DNA of 64,000 bases from Siphonodentalium dalli (taxonomy: Eukaryota > Mollusca > Scaphopoda > Gadilida > Siphonodentaliidae), in NCBI GenBank assembly GCA_032622095.1, contig CP136068.1, positions 112,917,546 through 112,981,545 of the forward strand, given 5' to 3'. Numbering within the stretch: the first letter of the stretch is position 1; every line of letters begins with the position of its first letter. Position numbers and translations under genes: made by a program. A model generated the notes under the pieces. It saw nothing but the letters and a program-made list of their open reading frames with translations, was not told the origin of the DNA and made no database searches. Of this stretch, positions 34,620-45,069 are shown one piece after another.

Positions 34620-35330
34620 CGTTACCCATAGTAGAAATGCATGGCATGATCTAGCTGTGCATGTATAAATATGCCAGTTAAATTCGCGGCCTAACAGTTA
34701 AAAAAACACCACTTAAACCTTACATGCACTGACAACGTAGATAACAACTACATGTACATATTCCGTTCATGATATGACATAATGCGTAACACCGACTTTA
34801 CTCAGTGGATCAACCAAAACTACCATATTCGATTAGGGTTGACAACAATATATTTAGGATGCCACTGAGATGACTAATGTTTTCATCTCACACAAATATC
34901 AATTCCATTTGATTGAAATACCTTCGTGATTGATTATTGCGAGATAATTGCATGCTATTCACTGGTATAGTTCCTTAGCGCCGCTACGGGTGGACATATG
35001 TGTTAACTTCTCATATAGTTAGCTAATTTTATATGCATTTCTACGTTAGTTTTTGCCGCATTATAGTTTTCTGTATGTGCATGTGAAAATATTCCAGGCA
35101 AATTTACCAGTGTCAGTATATGAACCCAGCGTAACAGTTAAATCAAAGCACCACTTATGTGTTATACTGATATGACACCGTATATAACAACAACATATTC
35201 CGTTCACTTTGTTATTTATGAAGCATCGACTTTACTCAGTGGAGCAACTAAAACTACCATATTCGATTACGGTCGACAACTCTATATTTACGATGGCGCT
35301 GAATTTACCATTGTTTTCACACCACACGTC
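34620..35330. repeat. ~425-bp direct duplication
   Basis: CCTAACAGTTAAAAAAACACC to CGACTTTACTCAGTGGATCA and ACCATATTCGATTAGGGTTG (34690-34850) recur at 35120-35275 as GCGTAACAGTTAAATCAAAG, CGACTTTACTCAGTGGAGCA and ACCATATTCGATTACGGTCG. Confidence 0.75.
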
Positions 35331-35363
35331 ACATTCCCACTGATGGAACTTCAAAAGACTTGA
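35157..35363 (+). CDS. hypothetical ORF in the second duplicate
   Basis: 68 codons including YEASTLLSGATKTTIFDYG and LYIYDGAEFTIVFTPHVTFP. The first duplicate carries the same TLLSG-TKTTIFD residues but with stops, so if this was a coding exon only the second copy has stayed open. No domain is recognised and no clear splice sites are seen. The role is unknown. Confidence 0.25.
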   Translation: MCYTDMTPYITTTYSVHFVIYEASTLLSGATKTTIFDYGRQLYIYDGAEFTIVFTPHVTFPLMELQKT

Positions 35364-35388
35364 CGCCACTGAACTGCATTCACATTGA

Positions 35389-35871
35389 AGGACCACTTAA
35401 GTATCCAACCACCAGATCACATTACATGTATATAAAATATATCCCATATTATATACCATTTGAAATAGGAAACTCCAAGACATTGTGTTTTCAACTTATT
35501 CGGTGTAATAAACTGTGAACGTGTTGTTGTTGTTGATAATAAACCGACGTGTGTGATGAGCTCAAGTTTCTGCACAAAGTATATTATTTTCAAAGGAAGA
35601 GGAATAACTCTATATATTTAGATATAGAGTTATTCCCCTTCCATTGAAATATACAAAAGTTTGAATTATGTACCACCCTGGGAGCCATACCGGGGAACAT
35701 GATTTTATTATTTCAGCTATTTTCTATTACTCTATGGGCACCTTCTGAGACTTTCCAAATGGGGATGAATTATAGTATTTTAATCATATTTTATGCCATA
35801 TATTGTTATTAAAACCATTATATTAGGGCACTATAAAACAAATAATCGGTGACTCGAAAATTTAGTGGGCC
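35389..35871. mobile_element. diverged TTAA-type MITE (AGGCCCACTTAA family), copy 1
   Basis: Starts AGGACCACTTAAGTATCC and ends CGAAAATTTAGTGGGCC. The left ~130 bp is alignable to 36541-36680 (ACCACCAGATCACATTA, TATACCATTTGAAA, AATAAACTGTGAACGTGTTG). A 43-bp inner palindrome with arms GGAATAACTCTATAT sits at 35600-35643. Confidence 0.6.
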
Positions 35872-36078
35872 AAACTAGACACATATCTTTTCTGAACTGT
35901 AGGAGGTCTCGTTCCTGGCTCAGACGCCCAACTCACCGTTCAGTGCAACTGCACGACGTAACATTACGCCTCCGCGTAGATGAGGCTCATCACTAGGAAC
36001 GAGTCCACTATATTATTCTGTTGTACTGTTAGCTTTCAAAGGGCATGCGATATTTTGAAAAGGTGTCTATTAAAGCCA
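35872..36078. other. GC-richer island, unidentified
   Basis: Positions 35905-36005 are relatively GC-rich, with inverted GGTCTCGTTCCTGG and CTAGGAACGAGTCC boxes. No RNA gene box set could be recognised. Confidence 0.3.
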
Positions 36079-36360
36079 CTCCAAAATACACCTATTAATA
36101 TTCGCTTTTGAATTGTTCCGAAATAGGTCGATAAATGCTTCATTTACCTTTCCGCGAGCGTTATATGTCTCAGAAATACGCATTGAAGTCATCAATAATA
36201 AAACTTGGGACACTGTGCTTTGCTTCACTTCTGTGCGAAAATTTGAAAATAGCTGGCAAGTGGGAAGTATTTCGCGGACAACATGAAGACGGTATATCAA
36301 TATTTCGTGTATGAGTCAACCTATCGTACATGTATATCTCCTTCCAAATTACCTAGATAT
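36079..36360. repeat. dispersed duplicate, copy 1 (pairs with 41235-41640)
   Basis: AATATTCGCTTTTGAATT, CGAGCGTTATATGTCT, TTGAAGTCATCAATAATAAA and CTCCTTCCAAATTAC appear in the same order and spacing in 41250-41620. This copy has lost open frames. Confidence 0.65.
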
Positions 36361-36540
36361 AATTTTAATGCTCGAATGAGCCATATTCTTTTAAATTCCA
36401 CTTGAGTTGAATGTTTACGAAAATAAAAAAAATAACTGAAAGCTGATATGGCTATCTAGTACTCTCAGTTGGATATTGGTATTATTGAGTAGTGAGATAG
36501 GTACGCAATAAATCAGTACATGTATGCTTCCATTATTTAA

Positions 36541-36978
36541 AGGCCCACTTAATTTTCAAACCACCAGATCACATTATATACAACATATTCCATAGTATAT
36601 ACCATTTGAAAGAGAAAGCTCCAAAACTTTGTATTATCAACTGATCCGGTCGAATAAACTGCGAACATATTGTTTTGTCGAGGTACTGAGGTGTGGTCGG
36701 TGATTAATTTTGATCCAGACTGTACTATACAGTCTATTATTATCAATGTAAGGGGAATAACTCTGTCTCTTTGTTTGAATTCTGATGCATTCTGGGTTGA
36801 CAAGGGGGAAGTCTTGGAATGAATCTGAGAATCTCTATCACGTGGTGGACACTCAAAGGTCACAGCTGTTCTGTATTCTGGTGGAATCTATATATTTTTG
36901 GTTCCTCTTCCAAATGGTATATCAAATGGGATATGTTGTGTACAATGTAATCTGGTCATTCGAAAATTAAGTGGGCCT
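36541..36978. mobile_element. TTAA MITE (AGGCCCACTTAATTTTC family), copy 2
   Basis: 438 bp between TTAA tetranucleotides (36537-36540 and 36979-36982). The inverted ends AGGCCCACTTAATTTTC extend imperfectly for about 80 bp (ACCAGATCACATT, CAACATAT, ATACCATTTGAAAGAG). There is no transposase ORF; the ORFs on both strands are by-products. Confidence 0.8.
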
Positions 36979-36984
36979 TTAAAA

Positions 36985-37080
36985 CAGGGCGTATCATAGT
37001 CCAAGTTTCATTCGACGTAAACCAGCTAGTAGATACAACTGGTTTACGGCGAAGTATGGTTGCCTCTTCTATAGCGGACT
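36985..37080. repeat. host-like repeat with TTAA insertion site, copy 1
   Basis: GTCCAAGTTTCATTCGACGT and ACCAGCTAG match, inverted, 40650-40690 (CTAGCTGG, ACGTCGAAGCAAACTTGGAC). Both copies abut a TTAA element at the same GCGGAC-TTAA edge. Confidence 0.55.
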
Positions 37081-37244
37081 TTAACCCTTTAATGACGGAG
37101 GCTGCGCCTTGCATCAGTATTACAGACAATGTAACTTGGTGCATAATATTAAATATGCGAGTCTCCCACATTGAGCCTCGCACACACACCTGGTTTACAC
37201 AATCAAGGTAAATAGTGTTAGGCCAATGCGTTCTCTTATCTATT

Positions 37245-37980
37245 ATATATTTTTGGAAGATCTGTCTGTGTGTCTGTCTGTCTGTGTGTGTGTTCGCGAT
37301 GAACTCGAAAACGGCCGACCCGATTTCGATGAAACTTGGTATGTGGGGTTATTTTCGGCCGGGAAGTGGCATAGGCCTATTAATTTGCCCGTGCGACGTG
37401 ACCTTGACCTTGAAATCGGGTAATTTCAAGGTCACCGCCCGAATATCACGGGATTTCGATGAAACTTGGTACGTGGGGGTACCTTCGGCCGGGGAGTGGC
37501 ATAAACCTATTAATTTGCCCGTGAGAATTGACATTGACCTTGAAATCGGGTCATTTCAAGGTCAAACGCCCGAATATCACGGGATTTCGATGAAACTTGG
37601 TATGTGGGGGTACTTTCTTATGGCGAGTATCTTAAGCATATTCATTTGCCCGTGCGACGTGACCTTGACCTTGAAATCGGGTAACTTCAAGGTCAAATCG
37701 CCAATTTTGATGGGATTTCGACGAAATTTGATACGTGGGGTTACGTTTGTCCACTGATTGTTTTGGACGGGTCCAATCGTGACCCCGACCAAACCTTGAC
37801 CTTCAAAATGATCAATTCAAGGTCAAATCTGGTAAAGCCGGATGGATTTCGACGGGCACGTTTGTCTGGTACTTTTGTCCGGGCAGTGTTTTCGGACTGG
37901 ACAAATCGTGACCCCAATTGACATTGACCTTCAAAGTGGCCAATTCAAGGTCAAAGCCCGAACGAAGTCTGGTCACCTTC
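37245..37980. repeat. ~120-bp tandem repeat, CCTTGAAATCGGGTAATTTCAAGGTCA type
   Basis: After a TCTGTCTGTG run, units repeat the blocks GATTTCGATGAAACTTGGTA, GTGGGG, AATTTGCCCGTG, TTGACCTTGAAATCGGG and TTCAAGGTCA about five times with increasing divergence. The CCTTGA...TCAAGG arms make small hairpins. A 180-codon ORF arises because the unit is close to a multiple of three. An inverted relative lies at 54940-55640. Confidence 0.8.
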
Positions 37981-37982
37981 TA

Positions 37983-37983
<1 letters not shown>

Positions 37984-38036
<53 letters not shown>
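37984..38036. repeat. TA dinucleotide microsatellite
   Basis: About 26 TA repeats inside the composite TTAA element. Confidence 0.95.
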
Positions 38037-38038
<2 letters not shown>

Positions 38039-38126
38039 GAGGCTCCCTATGGGGGACTCGCGTACTTAAGAGAATGCAATGACGCAGGATTTTCGAAAAT
38101 TTCAAGAAGCCCCAGTCATGGATGCG

Positions 38127-39462
38127 TTAAAGATACGGGCGGCGTTGGCGGTGTGTATGCTGTTAAAATATTCACCTCCGTAAAACAAAAGCCGCCATAA
38201 ACAGAACTAATAGTAAAATATAGACATACCTTGTTCTTATACCAATCAGAAATATGGCATAAACAGTATGTTATTGTCAAATGTTTTTCCTTTACCATGT
38301 AAACAAAGCAAAAAACGTTACATAACCTGACTTTCGTTTAGATCCGGATATGGTAAACATAAATAGAGGATATCTAGTGTTTTTGAGTGGATACCGAAAA
38401 ATATGTCATGAGTGAGCGAGACAAATGCTTATTTTCGCGAGCGGCTTGCCGCGAGCGAAAATAAACATTTGTCTCGGTCACGAATGACATATATTTCGGT
38501 ATCCACTCAAAAACACTAGATGTTCATTTTATTATACGCATTTTCAAACAATTCACCATTTACGACGATTAATTATCTCACAATGGTCTTCACTGGATGC
38601 ATTATTTTTGAAGCCATCAGCTGATTGCTGCCTATTTACGCAATGCTACTTCACCATCCGCAGAATAAAACATATAGGTCCCGTATTCTTCCCTTTATTT
38701 CCCCCCTAAATATGTCGAATTTCAACATAAAATATATTTTAATTATAAATGTAATAATATCAATGAATATAATATAATTTAGAATATCACAATGGGTTCT
38801 TTCACTTTGCCCTTCTTCAACACAAACTTAGAATGAGAAATTAAACCGGAAACAGTACACCAGGAAACACCGGCTCGAAATTGTAAACACATTTCAATAA
38901 ATTCAATATCTGTCGTGAATACGTTTGAAACGCTTTGGATTTGCATTGGGGTTCATTTCATTTGTAACGTTATGATTCTGAGAAGCCTAGAAATAAACAT
39001 TGACGGCTTGAAATATTCCGGTAGCGCATTGGTACACGCAAGTGAATCGGTCGCACGCGCGAGCTGGTGTGAAAGTATATTCTTCTATATCCCCTTCTGG
39101 GTGATATCGATATTTATCTAAACGCGTTTTGTTCTATAATTCACTGTTGAGCGTATAACAAAGAGCGTTATTTGTTACTGTTTTCCCGATATGGAAATAA
39201 TAAAGAGCGTGTATATCATTTGTGTGTGATTAACCAATAAAATTGCGCTGTATTACGTAAACAGAAGCAAAACTTCTGTAACACGAGCAGGCTCTTGTTT
39301 ATGTACATGCACAATCGTACGTCTTGACGAAAATATTCTATTTACGCGCTGATTATGTTTAGCATATGAACAAAACTATATATATTTCAATATTCTGTTG
39401 ATGGCGATTTGAACAAATATGAATAGTTCTGCAACGAACGCCGCCCGTGCCTTTAAGAATCA
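38127..39462. mobile_element. second copy of the 5717-6241 MITE, inverted and split
   Basis: 38127-38360 is the reverse complement of 6000-6241, and 39150-39462 of 5717-5990, so one element was interrupted by about 790 bp (38361-39149). It begins TTAAAGATACGGGCGGCGTT and ends CGCCCGTGCCTTTAAG. The insertion carries a strong palindrome (38372-38521) at its left edge. Confidence 0.65.
38372..38521. repeat. 150-bp near-perfect palindrome
   Basis: The left arm ATCTAGTGTTTTTGAGTGGA ... GACAAATGCTTATTTTCGCG pairs with the right arm CGCGAGCGAAAATAAACATT ... TCCACTCAAAAACACTAGAT. The arms are about 74 bp with only a few mismatches, and the centre is GCGGCTTGCCGC. Confidence 0.9.
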
Positions 39463-39793
39463 CTCGCTCATCAAACATCACCAATGACGGCAATAAAATG
39501 TCACAATTGTCACGGTTTATTCCATGCATTTCAAGCATTCTATTTGTTTTAACTCCCAAAGTGTGATCATCTGAAAGTAGTAAATTAATGCAACAAATAT
39601 ATTTTATCACAATGTTCACATACTTTCAAAAGAATACGAACTAATTTGACATCGCGAACTTCGTAACAGTTCGGGTCTTTTCTAGACGCAAACAAACCTA
39701 TCAACTGGGAGGTTACTCCTGATACAGGGCATAGTAGGTGCCTCATTTAGCACAGTAGTTAGATTATACATGTAACAATACATCACTATGACC
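39463..39793. other. non-coding stretch
   Basis: No supported gene. Confidence 0.35.
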
Positions 39794-39797
39794 TTAA

Positions 39798-40246
39798 CCC
39801 TTTACCCAACAAAACGGCCCTGTGCCAATGCATTCTCTTATATATGCGAGTCGACCATAGGTCGCCTCGCATATATAAGAGAATTCATTGGCTTAACACA
39901 TATTAAAAATGAAAAAATTGTCAAAGAATGTAGAATTTTTTTTTAAAAATGTAAGAAAAAATTCTAAAATTGTTAAAGAATGTCAGAAAAAATGGTAAAA
40001 AGTGTTTTTTAGGCCAATGCATTCTCTTATATATGCGAGGCGACCTATGGTCGACTCGCATATATAAAAGAATGCATTGGCACAGGGCATAACTGTAACC
40101 ATCACAATGTAGTCAATGAACCGGTTCCAATGATATCCATACATGTATGTGTATGGTGTTATTGAGACAGACGGTCACAGACCGAAGATATTTTAGGCTG
40201 TTGAAGCTTTATTTGGGCGTTTTTGGCCGTTTTGTTGGGTAAAGGG
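39798..40246. mobile_element. TTAA MITE (CCCTTTACCCAACA family), copy 2
   Basis: TTAA at 39794-39797 and 40247-40250. It has two internal 68-bp palindromes, like copy 1, separated by a longer AT-rich linker with a T9 run. It ends TTTTGTTGGGTAAAGGG. Confidence 0.85.
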
Positions 40247-40344
40247 TTAAGATATCACTCTTTCCGATACAAGCAGCGTAGTGATTTGTATGAAAATGTT
40301 GATTAAAATGGACGAAAAATCCCGACACTTTATCTGGGCTTTAA

Positions 40345-40588
40345 CCCTTTACCCAACAGAAGGGCCCTGTGCCAATGCATTCTCTTATATATGCGAGGCG
40401 ACCTATGGTCGACTCGCATATATAAGAGAATGCATTGGCACAGGGCATAACTGTAACCATCACAATGTGGTCAATGAGCCGGTTCCAATGATACCCATAT
40501 TTGTATGGTTCTATTGAGACAGACCGAAGATATTTTAGGCTGTTGAAGCTTTATTTGGGCGTTTTTGGCCGGTTTGTTGGGTAAAGGG
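40345..40588. mobile_element. TTAA MITE (CCCTTTACCCAACA family), copy 3, single palindrome
   Basis: TTAA at 40341-40344 and 40589-40592. Only one palindrome is present, so this 244-bp form is either the ancestral short form or a deletion between the two palindromes of the longer copies. Confidence 0.85.
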
Positions 40589-40592
40589 TTAA

Positions 40593-40690
40593 GTCCGCTA
40601 TATAACAGTAAGACAACCGTACATCGACATAAAACAGTCTCTGGCGCTTTCACTAGCTGGTTTACGTCGAAGCAAACTTGGACTCGGACT
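40593..40690. repeat. host-like repeat with TTAA insertion site, copy 2
   Basis: Inverted relative to 36985-37080 and likewise joined to a TTAA MITE at the GTCCGCTATA edge. Confidence 0.5.
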
Positions 40691-41234
40691 TGAGCATATC
40701 CATTGTACTCTGCGAAAGTACAACTCACGAACGCACACAAATATGTATGGTGCGTGGCCTCATTTGAAATATCTACACCATTGTGACAATCCAGTTGAAG
40801 CACGACCGCGCTATTTGACGAGTTCAATGCAACTTGTCAAGGCATTAGTTTATGAATTGGAATTTTGTGGGTAACCCAATTACTAATTAGAGGGGCCGTG
40901 TATTTAAATAATTTAATATATAATAGCTGCTCATTAAATTATGGTTAATGTTGTCAACAAATCTGAAATGAATGTTGTAATACTTTAATTTGATTTGAAT
41001 GTGACGAGAATAGCTGTTTATGTGTTACTGTGTTACTCTACCTTGTGACATACATGGTTCCAATAAAGGACCAGTGTGTGTTACTAATGGCCGGGCGAGG
41101 CAGTCACCTAGAACCGAACAGATACAGATTATTCAGGTCGAAAGCTATATGTTAGTCTTTAGTTATACATATAATCTGATCATTTGTTGGACAGAAATTT
41201 ATCTGTCGTCATCGGATTCCTATGGCGGTTTGCG

Positions 41235-41640
41235 CTCTAAAATACACGTAATAATATTCGCTTTTGAATTTGGTCCCGGTCTCGAAAAACCTGAACCACG
41301 TTTCTGCGAGCATTATGTGTCCGAACGAGACATATTGAAGTCATGAATAATAAATACAACATTGAACATATGTTTCTGTCCCACACTAAAAAATAGCCTT
41401 TTGCACGCCACGGAACAGAAAAGAGCGTTCCGCGTCGGTCCATTCCTGATATGGTATAAATAAAGAGCGTTTCTTTCAATTTCTGTACGAAAAGTGTAAA
41501 ATCGCTGGAATATGGTTGCAACCGTGGGAAGAATTATTTGTCAGAGAATATGAAGCCGATATATTAATATTTCGCGTACTTTACAACCTAACTTGTACCT
41601 CCTTCCAAATTACGTCGACAAAATATGGAAGCTATAATGC
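41235..41640. repeat. dispersed duplicate, copy 2 (pairs with 36079-36360)
   Basis: The same ordered blocks as copy 1. An ORF of 92 codons from 41516 (MQPWEELFVREYEADILIFR...) overlaps its right part and continues into unique sequence. Because the other copy is not open in that frame, and no domain is recognised, I do not call a gene. Confidence 0.55.
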
Positions 41641-41799
41641 GGCATGTCCGTTTAACTTTAAGATGGCGCCAACATGCCCACATTTTCCACCCTCAGATAA
41701 CTATAAATTCATGTCTGGAAACTCAGATGACACGATGTCAGTGAACTGCATTCATAGTAACCTGGACATCTTTTTGAACTATTTGTATGTTTGAAATCC

Positions 41800-42630
41800 A
41801 AAGGGATTTTGTTATTAGTCAGAAAGAGGAGACGTGTTTTTGAGCAGAACAAATATTTCTAAACAGCCTGGGTTTACAGCCTCGACCCTCAAACTCTGAT
41901 ATCTACTGTATATCTGTAGACCAACGCATGACAATGTTTAAGTGACCTTTTATCTATGGTGCATGTTTTGTGGGTCAAGGCTGGGGAAGTTGGGCCCATC
42001 TCGGTGGTCGTATGACCAATGTGTAAATGTGTTCTTTTCTACTGAACTGTTCTTCTGTCTATATGTATTTTTGTTATTTTACTTGTAACTCTTCATATGA
42101 TATATAAACGAAATGACAGATAAGAGACCATTATCTGCTTATTTCAGTTAACTAATCAAATTATGTACCTACATCACATAGTAGGTCGATTGGGTGCGTC
42201 TTTCTGCGAGGATAAATTTGAATTCAATCGATAGGAAAATCACAAGAACTGAAAGATTATAGCATCATCTGTTACGCGCTGACTATTCTCACTGGTTTAT
42301 TATATGCTTCCACATTAAGTAGTGGGAATCGCCGCAACATAACTAGTATTTAGTGTCCAGACCGACAGCAAATATATAATTTTGTTATTCAAAAATGATA
42401 TCTTCACTGTCGCCTACTTCCGGTAAAACCGCCGAATTACAATACATGTAGTGAACGAATATCAATGCGAACATTATAAAAATAAACTTGTATAAACTGA
42501 AATAATGTTATTATTTCGTGATTATAATCTCATTGTATTGTTATTTAGGATATTAAATTGGTATCCGTCTGACATTTTGTGTACGATTTGTGAGAAATTA
42601 GTTGGTATTAATTAAAACTATTAATACATT
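41800..42630. other. non-coding stretch
   Basis: No supported gene, repeat or RNA. Confidence 0.35.
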
Positions 42631-42639
42631 AACAATAAT

Positions 42640-42880
42640 TATCTACACAGATAAAGCATATACACTCTTATAATTAATGTGAAGGTTTTCTACACAAAAT
42701 GTGTAGACCTGATGCACAATCATTATTCATTTTGTATCTTAAACATATGTGTGTAGTTTCATATACGTACACAGATTGTGTAACAATTTTTACACAATAA
42801 ATGGGTAAATGTATATACATTTATACACAAATGTGTGCATAAAATCAACATATATCCCTTACACATTTTGAGTAGATTGT
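42640..42880. repeat. array of TACACAAATGTGTA-type words
   Basis: Words CTACACAAAATGTGTAG, ATGCACAATC, ATATGTGTGTAG, GTACACAGATTGTGTAAC, TTTACACAATAAAT, TATACACAAATGTGTGC and TTACACATTTTGAGTAG follow each other. The layout resembles the AGTCATNATGACT array and may be one end of another non-autonomous transposon. A matching second end was not found. Confidence 0.55.
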
Positions 42881-43257
42881 TTACGCACAAAGATCGAAGA
42901 CAGGAAAAGTAAGTTCAGTGTTCCGACCTGTGGGTATAGCATTTATGCTATATGGAGATTTATATGCTAAAACTTTCATGGCGAAATATGGTATGTAGTA
43001 TATTGCTCTGTACTGTGTGGTGTTTTGTTTTAAATTAACAAACCAGGGTCGGGGCGTGATTGCTAACCGTAAAAAGAGTCTAGGGACAGTAATCGCCAAA
43101 TAAATCGCCATATATCATAATACTATGCCCACAAGTCGGAATTCTGAACTTACAATTCTTGTCTACGATTTCTGTAGATTGTATTCCGAAAAATATTCTC
43201 AAACAATATGGCCGTCATGCAGCAGACAATATGAAACTGAAAGTACCCACAGGTGTG

Positions 43258-44335
43258 TGGCTAGAGGGTTTCCGTTCGGGGGTGTCCACCTCGGAAATTC
43301 CAACTGCACCCCCCCCCTGAATCAGAATCAGACCAAACACAACTTTTGCATATTTTCCATTTGCACTCCCCCCCCACCGCCCTTGCGCCTCAGTGCTCAG
43401 GCGTAATATCCTATATATTCATTAACCATAGTTATATGTTCACGGTATCAGAACATTTCGATATACTTTAACCTGAACAATTGCATAAATGCTAACATCT
43501 GGTGGGTTTAACTCCAGACAAATGTACACGGCTACGGGCAAGAGACCAGAACACACCGGGCTGACCATGGTTGTTTGGCCCGGTACACTATACAAGATAA
43601 TCGCAAATCATAGAGTGGCCTCAACTGAAGCTTTCCTATAGTGTAGGAAATTTCAAACCTCATACTCCCCATCAGGTTGGAAAATTCTCCAACTGATGAC
43701 CATTTCAGTCCACAAGTTTGACCAAATCTAGTAAAATATTGTTTTGTTAAACTAATTAGCAGTTTTGTATTGGCAATTGGGGAGGGGCAATGACACACCA
43801 TGCCGACCACGAAAATATTGAAATCTGAACAAGAAAATCGCAAAATCCTAGCATCTAGACTAGCCTCAAGCCTTCCTAGACTTGGAAATTTCAAACCTGA
43901 CACCTCCACTCAGGTTGGAAAATTTCCAACTGATAACAATTCCAATGACAATGTTGACCAATTGTATGACAATATTGTTTTCTTAAATTAATTAGCAGTT
44001 TTTGACTGACCACGGGGGAGGAACTAGGCCACAAGCTTTCTAAGTGTTGGAAATTTCCAACCTGTCACCCCCATACGGTTGGAAAATTTCCAACTGATAA
44101 CCATTTCAGTCCAAAATTTTGACATAAAAACAGGAAAATATGCAAATATTGGTCCAAAAACAATTAATTCCCCAATAATTTGTTTGAAAATCAAACTACA
44201 AGAACATTGTCAACCTATTTGTTGGTGTGAAATTTCCAATTTATGTTTTGGCAGGTATGAAATTTCCAACTGTTGAAAATTTTGACCAAAGTTGGGGGTG
44301 AGAACCCCCCAACCCCCCCCCAACCCCTGTCGCCA
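43258..44335 (+). repeat. GGAAATTTCC-rich interspersed repeat, longest copy
   Basis: Starts GTGTGGCTAGAGGGTTTCCG and contains CAGAATCAGACCAAACACAA, CAGTGCTCAGGCGTAATATC, and multiple TTGGAAATTTCCAACCTG/GGTTGGAAAATTTCCAAC pairs. It ends CCCCTGTCGCCACGAC. It is colinear with 11055-11925, with additional GGAAATTTCC modules. Possible short inverted ends (GTGGC near both termini) are weak. Confidence 0.7.
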
Positions 44336-44695
44336 CGACTAAGGTACCGCAATGCGCATGCTCTAGGTTCTTACACAATTTTTGTAATAAAATATACACA
44401 CTATTTGTAGAACGGACATTGGCCCATGCAGTGATATGCAAATCTAACACATTTATATGCGTATTAATCGGGTTTACATATTTTACGTGTAATAATTATA
44501 TGAGTGTGATACATAGAGCACCTATGGTGTAACTTGTAACGCGCGTGTTACTATGGTAATACTATATGGAGATGCACATAGCTGGAACGCCATGTGAGTT
44601 TACGGCGCAAAACCTACACGAGTATAGATATTGGCCAACGTTTAATGAAACCAGCAAATAATATTTGTGTTCCTGTCAACATGCTGCAAATACAG

Positions 44696-44840
44696 TAATG
44701 CCCTAACTAATCGACTTCTCAACCACAGCAGAGAGCTCTCCGATGAATGGTAACAAGCCATATTTCCGACTAAATCCTGAAAAGTTACCCATAATTCTGC
44801 TGTCGTTAAGGAGTCGTTTATTTAGGGCATTACGGTATTT
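44696..44840. mobile_element. foldback MITE (GTAATGCCCTAA family), deleted copy
   Basis: Starts GTAATGCCCTAACTAATCGA and ends TTTATTTAGGGCATTAC. It matches 58663-58866 but lacks most of the left arm interior. Confidence 0.8.
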
Positions 44841-45069
44841 GCAGCAATATGTTGTGACGCCGAAATTCGAGTTCTATGTCACATTATCCTATTTCTTGTT
44901 AAATCATTTTTCTGTATTTCTAACGATACCAAACGTGTGGCCACATCGTGTGCAAATATAAGTATACGCGAAACTAAATAACAACTAAACACATGTTTGC
45001 GAAGATGGCCATAGTCTGCTATCTTTAGCCAGTTTTTCGCTAGGAGTGACAACTTAAATTCCTAGCATA

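Larger units (their letters stand above)
37085..38126. mobile_element. TTAA element (CCCTTTAATGACGG family), composite copy
   Basis: TTAA at 37081-37084 and 38127-38130, with ends CCCTTTAATGACGGAGGC and CCAGTCATGGATGCG. It contains GTTAGGCCAATGCGTTCTCT and a partner AAGAGAATGCAATGACGCAG, the palindrome arms shared with the other TTAA MITEs. The middle (37245-38040) is filled by the CAAGGTCA tandem repeat and a TA microsatellite. A simpler relative is at 54562-54820. Confidence 0.65.

Noticed and set aside
35905-36005. Possible small RNA gene with inverted GTTCCTGG/CTAGGAAC boxes
   Set aside because: No promoter elements, no match to a known RNA fold, and the pairing is too short to distinguish from chance.
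37215-37757. 180-codon ORF with repeated GMWGYF segments
   Set aside because: It is read-through of a ~120-bp tandem repeat with CCTTGA/TCAAGG hairpins. The repeat occurs inverted elsewhere without an ORF.
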